From NCBI GenBank assembly GCA_015501075.1, contig JADNYJ010000027.1:124001-188000 (forward strand): a DNA stretch of 64,000 nt. Direction: 5' to 3'. The position numbers and the translations under genes are program-made. Positions 13,621 through 23,236 of the stretch are shown here, piece after piece (position 1 is the stretch's first letter; the number at the start of each line of letters is the position of its first letter). Source of the DNA: Gymnopilus junonius. Lineage: Eukaryota; Basidiomycota; Agaricomycetes; Agaricales; Galerinaceae. Below the pieces are notes generated by a model. The model saw nothing but the letters and a program-made list of their open reading frames with translations, did not search any database and was not told the DNA's origin.

Positions 13621-14028
13621 TTTTATAGGTATGAGATCTTCAAGGGAATGAGAAAATTGTAGCAGGTGGAGACGACGATGGGCGGCTTTTCTCGCAGCCT
13701 GGTCAACTGCATCTTATCAGCTGCTATCTGATTATCAACGGCAATTCTGGGGCCGAAGCGCCGGCTATAAATAGATCTGTCAAGGCGCTTCTTTTTATGG
13801 AACCTGCTAGATCGGGAGATCAATCACGGCGATCATCAATCTCCGTGCCTTGCATTTAGGCAGTCGTTCCGACGTGCTGGAACGCCTTGACATGACCAAG
13901 AACATAAAATGTATTGTGGGGTGGTTTATTGTTATCGAGAAGTATTCCGGCTGAAACCAATCTCCGGTCCGTGCTTCTTACATAAAATAACAATTAGCCT
14001 GATGTGCCAGAGGTCAGTTCAGAACACC

Positions 14029-14615
14029 ATGCCAGAGATTACCATCCAAGTCGTTCACGGAGATGACCCGTTTCCCGACCCATCGCTCTCCATCGAGTCC
14101 AGTAGTAGCGTCGCAGAATTGAAAGAAGCTATCGCGGCGTGGTGGAATATCCCAACTGACGAGCAACTCCTTGTCTACTATACGCAACCCCTTCAAGACA
14201 ACAACACTCTCGAAACGTATAATATTGGTAATGACTCAAAGGTGCAACTTGGTAAGTTTTCTCCTCCGCAGGTCTTCTACCTTTAAAGACAAGAGTTACA
14301 TCTGATATACCTTTTTAAGTGATGCAAATTCCTGGCTTGATACCGATTTTCTTCAATAACGGCAGTCGGAAAACACCTGTTCGCGTTCGTCAGAAGGACA
14401 CAATATCTCAGCTTAAGGAATACATCTTACAAAAGGAAGGCACCAACCCAGACACATATACAATTACCTACAATTCACGGAGCGTAAACGACTACACGAC
14501 AGTTAGGGAGCTTGGGCTAAAAACATACGATAATGTTTACTGTGAGTAATATAATATTATCGTCTGGTCACCATTATGTGTTGATCTTTGACATTACCTA
14601 GTCAGCGCAAAATGA
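14029..14615 (+). CDS. Tandem ubiquitin-like domain protein (copy 1)
   Basis: Small protein made of two beta-grasp, ubiquitin-like domains and little else. Domain 1 begins ITIQVV and contains VAELKEAIA, IPTDEQLL and TLETYNIGNDSKVQLV, which match ubiquitin position by position around its IPPDQQ and TLSDYNIQKES segments. An intron at about 14251-14319 joins it to domain 2 (DTISQLKEYI, then TVRELGL and DNVY). A final intron from about 14541 gives the ending VYFSAK at 14615; without it the frame stops at 14549. No Gly-Gly tail is seen, so it is probably not a conjugatable modifier unless processed differently. An in-frame ATG at 14002 is an alternative start. The second tandem protein at 16784-17395 is related in length, intron placement and the DNVY motif. 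Function is not known to me. Confidence 0.72.
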
Positions 14616-14888
14616 TGAACAAAGGTAGTTCCTTGTAGGAGATGAGATGGCCAGTTTGATAATACATGAACGTTAAATACTGTACAATTGAATGTACAAT
14701 GCCCCGTTCGCTTTGTTAAATCCATGACGTATTTGAGAACTCTACTATTTTACCTTCAGTCATTCTAACGTGCAAATATTGGAGGACACCAACTGGTTAG
14801 CAAAGCCTCTCGCGTAAATTATAAATAATCATTCAATGTGAACCGGGTATTGCATAACGATTGGGATACAATGAGGTTTAATAATGTT

Positions 14889-15803
14889 CTAGATATTGAC
14901 CTTCTCTGGGAAAGGACAACTCCACCAGTTTGTCCCATGACTACCATTCCTATCCCAGACACCCAGACAGTGCCAGCAGAATTCATAGCGACAATTGGCT
15001 AGATAAAAAGAACTGAATCAGGAACCACAGGGTAATTACGAAGGAAGACTCACTGCAAGTCATATGCATGCAGCTGTTGGAAGTGAAATAAGAAAGTCAT
15101 CGAACCCATGCGGAGTGTTGAACTTACCCAGAAATCCTGGTCATCTACGAAGGGAAAAATACGTTAGTAATAAATCACTTGGATTCAATTAGAACCTTAC
15201 ATGGAGGCGGCATTTCGGGCATGGCTTAAGGTCAGAGCCCATTTGCGCTCCCTCATAGGTTCCGTAGGTCTTGCAATCATGATTTTCATTCTCCTTCCAG
15301 CTAACACGATGAGTAAAGCAATAGGGCTCCTTACAGAGCCTGCATTCCACAATGGGTGCTTCAGCTGTTCATAATTGTCGGATAAGGGTACTATAGAAAT
15401 GAAGGCTTTCAGGATCACGTACTGCCACCTATGTGGTATTGAGCACCAGGGCAGTTAACCCGTATGCAAGTCGAGAAGAGAGGGTCACTAATCGCTGCAT
15501 TCATCATGCAGCGGTCGATGTATCTGAGTTGAAATGAGATAAGCTCAACGAAACGAAGGGAAAAAGGCTTGAAACTTGCTCGTCGTCATTCTGGTTAACC
15601 CAGTCCTCGGTTTCTTTCCTAGTGATTCGACGACCGCAAGATGGGATCGGGCACTCAAAGTACGAAGAATCCCTTTCGACAGCGGTCTGTACAATGAGTT
15701 TGCTGATATGCTCAGAGCAAAGGTCTACGGTGTGGCCGCATTCCAAAGTCGGGGAATCGGACACGCGACGGTTTTCGCAGTTTGGTTGAGTACAATTGGA
15801 CAT
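14889..15803 (-). CDS. Minimal RBR-type E3 ubiquitin ligase (RING1-IBR-Rcat)
   Basis: RBR ligases take ubiquitin from an E2 on a catalytic cysteine before passing it to substrate. RING1: CTQPNC, LECGH, C..H and CPIPSCGRR (first exon from 15803). IBR: STCIRVNCPGAQYHIGG then VECRLCKEPYCFTH and HDC. Rcat: CPKCRLHMTRISGCMHMTC followed by C-x2-C and RYEFCWHCLGVW; the Cys in GCMHMTC aligns with parkin's catalytic cysteine. The spliced protein is only about 210-215 residues, with no Ubl, UBA, Ariadne or transmembrane part, so it is close to the smallest possible RBR. Six exons; the first intron appears to use a GC-AG donor (gcaagt near 15576). It ends at 14889. It lies convergent with one tandem Ubl gene and divergent from another. 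Confidence 0.85.
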
Positions 15804-16783
15804 TTTTGGGCGATTGGGTGATTGAAGGTCTAAAAAAGTATATTAAAACGAGCTGAATTTTCAAGAGTATGAAGATACCAAAGAAGGAATCGGCAAGCAA
15901 CCTCAGCCGTGGTTGGCTTCTTATCTGCGCATTTGAATAATATGGCCGCCAAATGCTCCAGAAACATGTTAATTGGGCCTTCAGGATTCAAACCCTGACA
16001 TGTGGTAAAGACATTAGAAACTCTCCAGATGTCAAGGTGGAGAGAGCCGGAGATCCAAAAGTCCCGGAGATGAGGGAAGCAGTACTTTATTCAACTTTAT
16101 CACGGGTGCTGATTATGCAAACAAGCATTCAGACTTGATTCAGACTGCCAATGACGGTGTTATAACTTATCACGGTTCCTTGATTTCCGATTGGGTAACC
16201 TCAAAATGAATCCATTGGCTATCTGATTGTCGGAGGTCAGAGAAATGCACCAGGTCCACAAAGCTGAGGTAAGATCGAGTCAAAAATGCAACCCAGATTC
16301 TCGTCTAGGCCCATGACTTCTTGTCCATTTGCTTGAAGGAGAACGTCCGTACAATCGAGAGTTTTGTTTAAGATCATTGAGCTCGAGCTGTGGGAATTCT
16401 AACCAACATCGCAGATGTCAATCTAAATATAGGCTGCAAATGATTGACATGCCCACTGATTGCCCGCCTCATCGCTTCCTTCGGACTATCCCCAAGTCAT
16501 CGACACCATTTCCAAGTAACGGTGTGCTGATATCGGCCGCGCCGTGGTTCGTATGTCCATTCTTCTTCCACCGGAGCTGTGCGTTAGGTGAGCCAGTTCG
16601 CTCTTTTTCATCTTCTTTGGGATAGTATATATTATACAAACCGTTTAAAAGCCAGCAACACGCTCTAAAGCTCCCAAGATCAGAATATTCATATCTTCTG
16701 TAGGTGAACAACAGACACTTTGTGTCAAAATAATTGACTTACGCTTACAGCTGATAACTGCAGTTTCTAGGTAGTACGACACG
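15804..16783. other. Intergenic, divergent promoter region of RBR and Ubl copy 2
   Basis: Nearly 1 kb between the divergent starts of the RBR ligase and the second ubiquitin-like gene. The open frames in it (for example 16329-16625 on + and 16469-16711 on -) show no family signature or splice logic. A shared promoter is possible by position only. Confidence 0.4.
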
Positions 16784-17395
16784 ATGGGCGCCGACGTTGG
16801 AATCCGTTTCAAGTTCATCGACACTGATCAATACATCACTGGGACTAGTGCTACCGACATTTGGTACGCCGAGAAAGAGCAGACCGTTGAGCAACTTAAA
16901 ACCGATGTTGGTTCGTTCTACCCGGCCTCAAAGGTGACGACGGCGTGGGCACTCAAACTTCCTCCACCATCCAATATGACTCTGGACAACTATGCAAAGG
17001 TCGGCGACTATCCTATCAATGATGGCGACTACCTTCTATTCCGTGAGTGTTACTTATGTAGTTCATGCCAATGCCTGATTCCTGATAAACATGCTGTTGC
17101 AGAGGACCCTGAACTTGCCAAGATCTCTTATTCCGAGAACAATGGTCCAACGAAGTCTATTTGGACCCGCCGAAGTGAAACGATTCTGGCCGTCAAACGG
17201 CGCGCATTCCCTGGACAAGAGAACAATTATGCTTTCCGTCAGAATGGAACCACAATCGCTGATACAGCAACAGTTGGTTCTTTGGTGAACTCCACTGTGG
17301 ATAATGTTTACCTTGACCTCAGTACGTTTTTTTGCAATATCTGACTATTTGTCGCTTATTTTTGTTATGAAGTCTATAATGCCAGAGGTGGATAG
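16784..17395 (+). CDS. Tandem ubiquitin-like domain protein with predicted C-terminal Gly-Gly (copy 2)
   Basis: Two beta-grasp domains in about 180 residues, starting MGADVGIRFKF. Domain 1 has TVEQLKTDVGSFYP and TLDNYAKVGDYPINDGDYLLF; an intron near 17043-17101 leads to domain 2 with SETILAVKRRAF, FRQNGTTIAD and TVGSLVNSTVDNVYLDL. A 51-base intron (17322-17372) then gives a short last exon ending NARGG and a TAG at 17393-17395. A terminal RGG directly before the stop is the form used by ubiquitin and its conjugated relatives. Without that splice the frame reads on to a stop just after 17341 and the Gly-Gly is lost, so the tail rests on one intron call. Related to the protein at 14029-14615. 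Confidence 0.68.
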
Positions 17396-17526
17396 GCTAC
17401 CAGTTGCTGTACTTTTTCTTATGCATGGTTGTTTTTTGTCCTATTTTCGCTCGAGTATACTTCGAAATTCAATGATATTTAAAAATACTGGAAAACATCC
17501 CCCATGTGAAATGATGCATACGTTTG

Positions 17527-18392
17527 TTACAATTTTTTCCAAACAACCATATGTTCGAAGCCGATGTGCGTTTCTTCGCTTTCATTCGGTACCCTGTCAA
17601 TGACCTTTTCCCAATTGCTTCCTAGTACTTGGAAATAATGATCTGGTCGAGTAAAGAAAGGAGGTCCATCATCCGTTTGTGGGTTCATAGGAAAGATCAG
17701 AGCAATGAGAAAGCCACCAGGCTTGATGAGAGCCCCCATTTGTTCAGCCCATGCAGCTCTCTTCGAGGGAGGGATAGCTACAAAAAAGCTGGATGCCCCA
17801 ATCAGTGTCATTATTAGTCTAGGGAAAATGGATACGACGGACGTATAATCATAAATCAGATCAAATAACTCATTATCTGGGACTGCGAAGGCAAAGAAAT
17901 CCATTTCCCGGAAAGTTACTCTCCCTGGAGAGACCGCAGGAGACGACGCTAGCAACCTTTGGATACCGGTTTAACGGAGGATATAGGACTGCATATAGAG
18001 AGCGAGTTTACGCATGTGCACTTTGGATCGCAGTGGGTGATATGTCGACTGCCAGAGTGTCTAGACCTAGCGTCTTTGCGATGAAGATGGCGTCGTACCC
18101 CTTTGAGTATAAGACATTATTGGGAGACAAAATGACAGTCAATGCTTATAATGCTGACCCGACCACATCCCGGGACCAGCGCGCGTCCCACTCGTGGCCA
18201 AACTTGCTCGTCGGAGAGTAGTAGTGCTTGCAAAGGTGGTTGGACGGCGCCCAGCTTATCCCAAGGCAAAACATTGGCTTCCCTGAGAATTGTAGGTCAG
18301 AAATTATTTTGCCTGAAGAGTAGAGGTATCCACCAAGCTTTCTCCCAGTTTTGCTGATCGGAATGGCCAACAAGGTCATTCAAGTTGGCCAT
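17527..18392 (-). CDS. SAM-dependent methyltransferase, TPMT/thiol (halide) methyltransferase-like
   Basis: Class I methyltransferase of the thiopurine S-methyltransferase superfamily, related to plant HOL and fungal thiol methyltransferases that methylate sulfide, thiols or halides. In order: NWEKAWEANVLPWDKLGAVQPPL (across an intron near 18350), the SAM motif VPGCGRGYDA, LAVDISPTAI, LLASSPAV, FDLIYDYT followed after an intron by FFVAIPPSKRAAWAEQM, KPGGFLIALIFPM and a C-terminal GFEHMVVWKKL ending at 17527. The start MANLNDLV at 18392 gives the usual N-terminal entry into the W-x-x-x-W region. All six or so exons join in frame with GT-AG introns. About 225 residues, typical of the family. 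Confidence 0.85.
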
Positions 18393-19308
18393 TTCCTCCG
18401 ACGTTGCAAGGGAAGCCATCGATTTCAAGCGTTGTATATACTCAATGATCCAAAAAAGTTTGCGTAGACGATGGCTCGTACGTATAGTACATACGTTGTT
18501 TGACTCAATAGCCCAAGTAAACCGGTTCGGTTCAAATTTGCAGTATGCAACATAAACCTATGGCAGATATGATCAGGCGGAGGTAATTAAGCTCCTTGCC
18601 GATAAATCAGTGGCTTCACAGAACAGTTGAGAGAGTACTTCTTGCCTCTTCAAGGATGTTTCCACCGGCTGCCAGACACACTTGTCACTGGCTGACTGTT
18701 GACAGCAAGCTTGGAAGCCTCGCTGGACATTATCAAGAAGATCAGTATAGATATGCCTACCCCGTGTCAACGGCAGCTTGCAATGAGAGGGATTCATTCC
18801 ATACGCCAGGATACATGTCACCTAAGAAAAGAAAGAAAGCCGTCAGTTAAAATTACAAGCCACTGACTCGGAGCGCGCGCCAGCCGTCATCATTGAAGTA
18901 CCGTGACTCTTCGGAAATTCAAACTGCCTCTCCTTCAAATCATTGCCACCTATTGTGGACCCCTTCATATCTTACCCACTCCATCGGTAGTATTTTTTCT
19001 CCTGACCACCAATGGGAGATATGTTTCCGACAGCAGACTTGGAACGTCAATTCTTATCACAGGGAAACAATTATATTCTGTTGGAAAATTCGTACCTTGA
19101 AAGGGGTCGGGATTTCCAGATGCACCTTTACGATCTGAATATGATCGAGACTCATTTGTCGAGCAGAATCTCATTGAGTTAATATGGCCAACCTTGTGAT
19201 GTCGGCGTTGGAATGGATACGATATACCACGTCCCTGAGCACTTTAAAGCCCCCTTCCTGTCCGCAACCTACAAAATCCTTTGCCAAACCAGCCTTTACA
19301 TTTTTATC
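18393..19308. other. No firm gene; possible degenerate exons
   Basis: Between the methyltransferase start and the trefoil gene. Minus-strand fragments such as GDMYPGVWNESLSLQ near 18810 and NDLKERQFEFPKS near 18930 look protein-like, but I could not join them in one frame. On the plus strand 19021-19190 holds a 57-codon frame with YILLENSYLERGR that faintly resembles a trefoil strand pair; it may be a lost first repeat of the next gene. Confidence 0.3.
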
Positions 19309-21320
19309 ATGCCTTACTTTCAAATACCCAAACCAGGAATCAAATATCGCATCCGAAACGCTGATTATGGGACCTTCTTAGAGCGCCGCACAGTCCGTGG
19401 CTCTTCGACAAGGTCATATTACGCCCAGAGAAGGACACCTTCTACCAACATGTGCGTATTTGATCTAGCCAATTAAATCTAGAGCTTAACTGATCCATTC
19501 AATAGTGGATAATTGCTGAAATCCCCGGAGACAAGACCGCTTTCAGAATACAGGCTGTCGAAGACCCAGCTGATGCGCAATACAACCCCCTCCGACATAC
19601 CTTGTTGGCCAAACGACACCTAACAAGATCATCAAGCTTGAAAATTCAATAGACCCCAAGTTTGAAACAGACTGGATGTGGGTGCGGGGCCCATTGACAG
19701 ATGATACAACCTTGTTAGTTTATTTCTACTCTATATCTTACTTCTCATTTCTGAAGATTTTTCCAGTATTGTCAGCAAGGCCGCAGGACGCTTCTCTACC
19801 ATGCTCTACATCGATGATAGTGACGAAAAAAGTGTACGTACTTCCCTATTAGTGGTTGGGACATGCAATTTATGCAATATACACACCCAAAGGTGTCTAT
19901 AGATACCCAGGCAATCAGAAAACCAAGTGATCTTAGCTACAATGTCAGCATTACCATCGCTTTTTATTCTGTTGCTGACATCTCTCTAGGCCCAGCCGAT
20001 GAATTATCGATGGCAAATCATGCAGGTGTCGCCTATCAACCTGCCAGAGGGCGCTGACCAGCACTATCGCATCCGTACGCTTGTCGGGCTGGCGCTCCAA
20101 CTCGACTCGTCGGACAAGCTCACTACGGACAAAGAGGACCGCAGAGGAAATCATCGTTGTGTATGACTTGACTTCTGTTCTGCCTGCAACAGCATTGTCT
20201 GATATCTTCATGGCGTAGTGGACAATCCAGGACCTTGGAAACGGCATCTGCACCATTTTCAATGCCGGGTCCAAGAAATATCTCACCGCATACGATAAAG
20301 GATCTTATAATTGGGCACTTACTGTCAAAGCAGAAAGTGACGTTACAGAGGAAGACAGGCACTGGATTATTCAACCAACTAGTGATTTCACTTATTCGTG
20401 AGTTCTAATTAAGAATGTATCATATTCCTGCTGATTTTCAATGTATAGTATATCTGTTGAACGTACCATCACCTTTCAGCAGGCTCCGAAAACCCAGATA
20501 CTTTCTCTGGCTTTGGATCAAGGAAACGTGTGTCAAGCTGTCCTCCTTATTTTGTTATGTTCATCTCACGATGGTAATTTATCCAGGCCATCCTCAAGGC
20601 GAAGAAGGTCAGTACTGGCCTTTGTTCATACTTATGCTGACACATGTACTGATTGGAATTCGTTGATAGGAAGCACATAATCAGATGTGGCTCATTGAAC
20701 CCGAAGATGCTGCGATGGAAACACCAGGACAAGGCGGAGGCGGTCAAGGTGGCGAAGTCGTTCCGGGCTTGCTTGCTGGGTCATACAAGTTCAGGAGCAC
20801 AGACACTCGGAGGCTCTTCGTCTCCTTCACCCGAAACGGCAACGACTGGTATATCTCTGCTGATACAGATCTGAAAGCCAACAAGGTTACTATTTCTTAT
20901 TCCAGTCATTTGTTGATTCAATGCTGAGATCACACAACCAGATTAAAGTCGAACAAAAGGGCAATGGCGTCATCCTCTATTATAGCGTTAATCGGCTGAA
21001 GATATACATCTCGGTTAACGGTTCTAATCAAGTTGTGGGAGTGGTCAACAACGATTCTTATGTCTGGACGATCGTTCCAGGAGCGCAGTCAGGGCAATAT
21101 TTCATTACGTAGGTTGCTTCATTTTTTCGTGCGATGTGGTTTTGACATTTCCTTCAGTGCCAGCAATGGTCAGGTCCTCAGTTTACCGGTTTCAGGTGGT
21201 ACTGGCTCTGCTGTACGTAGATGTTTTTTTCTTCACCTGTTCATATCTTAACAATCTTCACAGTTCACGGTTGAACCACAAACCCAGGACGCCAGGAAAC
21301 TCTGGCAATTCGTTCCCTGA
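19309..21320 (+). CDS. Triple beta-trefoil (ricin B-like fold) protein
   Basis: Built from three beta-trefoil domains, each with three repeats ending in a Trp motif. Domain openings are KYRIRNADYGTFLE, HYRIRTLVGLALQLD and SYKFRSTDTRRLFVS. The nine Trp motifs are QHWIIAE, DWMWVRG and YRWQIMQ; HRWTIQD, RHWIIQP and QMWLIEP; DWYISAD, VWTIVPG and LWQFVP, the last just before the stop at 21320. No signal peptide or extra domain is seen. The fold is usual for carbohydrate-binding or inhibitor proteins of mushrooms; the ligand cannot be told. From 19700 to the end all exons join in frame. Before that, two slips (near 19382, and near 19586 beside a run of five C) interrupt the first domain, so it is either damaged or mis-sequenced. 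A Gly-rich linker separates domains 2 and 3. The start is uncertain. Confidence 0.65.
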
Positions 21321-21605
21321 AGCCTTCATAATGGCATCTCATGCACCTCTCTTGCCTTGCACCTTTGTACAAACCGCTTTGCCTATATACTTACTCTGAT
21401 ATTCAAAAATTTTCTGCGATCACTGGTCATGAAGCACGCCCAAATGCTGTTGCTAAATATTAGGAAAATAATGATATAATCGTCTTCAAGGAGAGGGAAT
21501 TTTGGTATGAAGCAAAATGGCACATTGATCCAGCCATCGAAAATATTATCAAAGTACAGTGTGTTTTTTGTATAATACATAAGTATATATCTTTCATTTC
21601 TAACT

Positions 21606-22793
21606 TTAAGGCTGCAAAGGTTTCACGATCTTGCCCTCTACGAAGACGGCTGGACCCTTGGGTAATTCATCGATGAGCTGTTTCGTGTCTTCGTCGTGCA
21701 TTGGCTCATCTTCATATTTCCAGGGCAATTCTCCACCATAAACAATAGGCAGGTCATGGGCGTGGATGAGTTCGCGAAGTGAGGCACCTGGATCTCTACC
21801 TAGGACATGGATCTTCTGGCGGGTACCTTCGTCAAACCAGCCCTGTGACAGCAGCATCCTTCAGTATATAAGCACCACATACTTTCGGTCAGAGAGTCTC
21901 ACCTTAATCCAATTCCAGATGGTAGGGAAGAACGAGGGTGAGTTGACGATGGCTATGTGGTGCAGCGTCTCAGGGTAATTGGCTGTGGACATCCTTGAAG
22001 CTTCTTGAAGGTGATTACGAAGTCTCCACATCGAGGTAAAAGAGACATTTTCTAGATCTATAATGGTAGTCGTAGACGATACGGGAATAGGTGAAGTGGC
22101 GCGGGGAAGGTGAGAGCAAAGGGGGAAGGTAAAGCGATCCATAAATTCGTATAAAACGACGCTGTGTAGAAAAATAACTCTGTAAGGCAACATCTTCTAG
22201 TCCAAGACAAGATAACGTACATTCGCTGGTATCTAACTTCAGCGGGTATGGCATCTAGTTCTTTCTGAACTGGTTCTAGGGAAGCCAATCGATAGACATA
22301 TAGAGGGAGGCCGAGCTGGATTGACAGGTTTTGTCAACGACCATTGTGATGCCTACGACAAAAACAAGGTCCATTAGCACACCTTATCTCGCCGTCCGGT
22401 CCATCGTGGGTAGAAGCGCTTCGAGTGTTCGAAGTCCTCTACAGGTATCTCGTGAAATAACTTCGACACTTCGTGTTTCTTCCTCCAATTCTCTGCATCC
22501 GCAAATTGTTTCTGTGCTGCAATGGGATTAAAACTCCTTGCTCGAAGGAACCGACTATCAAGAGATAAGCTCAATTAGTCTTCAGGAGAATATGAAAGTC
22601 AAGTAGCGGGAGCTCACAGTAGTGTTGGATCGTCGTGTGATGGTTTCTCGTCCTCCGTTCCGGGCTTGTAAAGGTTCGCCTTTATTAGGTTCCCCTTGAA
22701 CGTCGACAAAGCTTGTTCCTGTTCAGCTGTCAAGTTTCCGAGGTGCCCTTTTAACTGTCGAGCTAATTCAAATTTGTTCTCTAGGTCACCCAT
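21606..22793 (-). CDS. SEC14-like phosphatidylinositol/phosphatidylcholine transfer protein (CRAL-TRIO)
   Basis: Lipid-transfer protein that moves PI/PC between membranes and supports Golgi phosphoinositide signalling. Start MGDLENKFELARQLKGHLGNL at 22793. The CRAL-TRIO N domain carries LLRFLRARSFNPIAAQKQF and the lipid-binding domain carries STTTIIDLENVSFTSMW, NYPETLHHIAIVNSPSFFPTIWNWIK, KIHVLG and LPIVYGGELPWKYED. It ends VKPLQP at 21606. About 310 residues, usual for the yeast Sec14 type, with six short introns all joining in frame. No GOLD or other extra domain. Confidence 0.9.
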
Positions 22794-23236
22794 CTACTGC
22801 CGTGGCTTAGTGGGGCTCGATCCAAACGTCGACTGCGGTAATTGGCTAAACGGCCGGAAACTGCAGAGTGTAATTCAGGCCAACTGCAAAGATGCGTTTC
22901 CTCGGTCCAATAAGATCCTTGGATTTGCTGGGGAGACTTTGAGGGTGGAGATGAGAAGTCTGCAACAGTGGCCTGTGTGAGCTTCATGATCAGTATTCCG
23001 CTATTCTCGACATCCAAGTCGGCGACCGGGTCATTTTAGCGGCATTAGGCCGGCCCGGCGCAAGTGAGTATCCACTAAAAATAGATTTAACATGCATCCA
23101 CGTGATTTCAAGCATTACGCGTCTCCCTTGCCCTCGTTTAATCGTTAATTACTTTCTGTATCCAGAAGATTCTACATATCTTTCCCTACCTTTCTTTCCT
23201 TCACTCTCATAACACAATACTACATAGACCCTCGAT

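Noticed and set aside
14029..14549. Reading copy 1 as a polyubiquitin precursor
   Set aside because: The domains are not near-identical to ubiquitin, there is no Gly-Gly at the domain junction, and the C terminus lacks Gly-Gly.
15975..16010. Short stretch with ggattcaaaccctgac resembling a tRNA T-arm
   Set aside because: No acceptor stem, D-arm or anticodon arm can be drawn around it.
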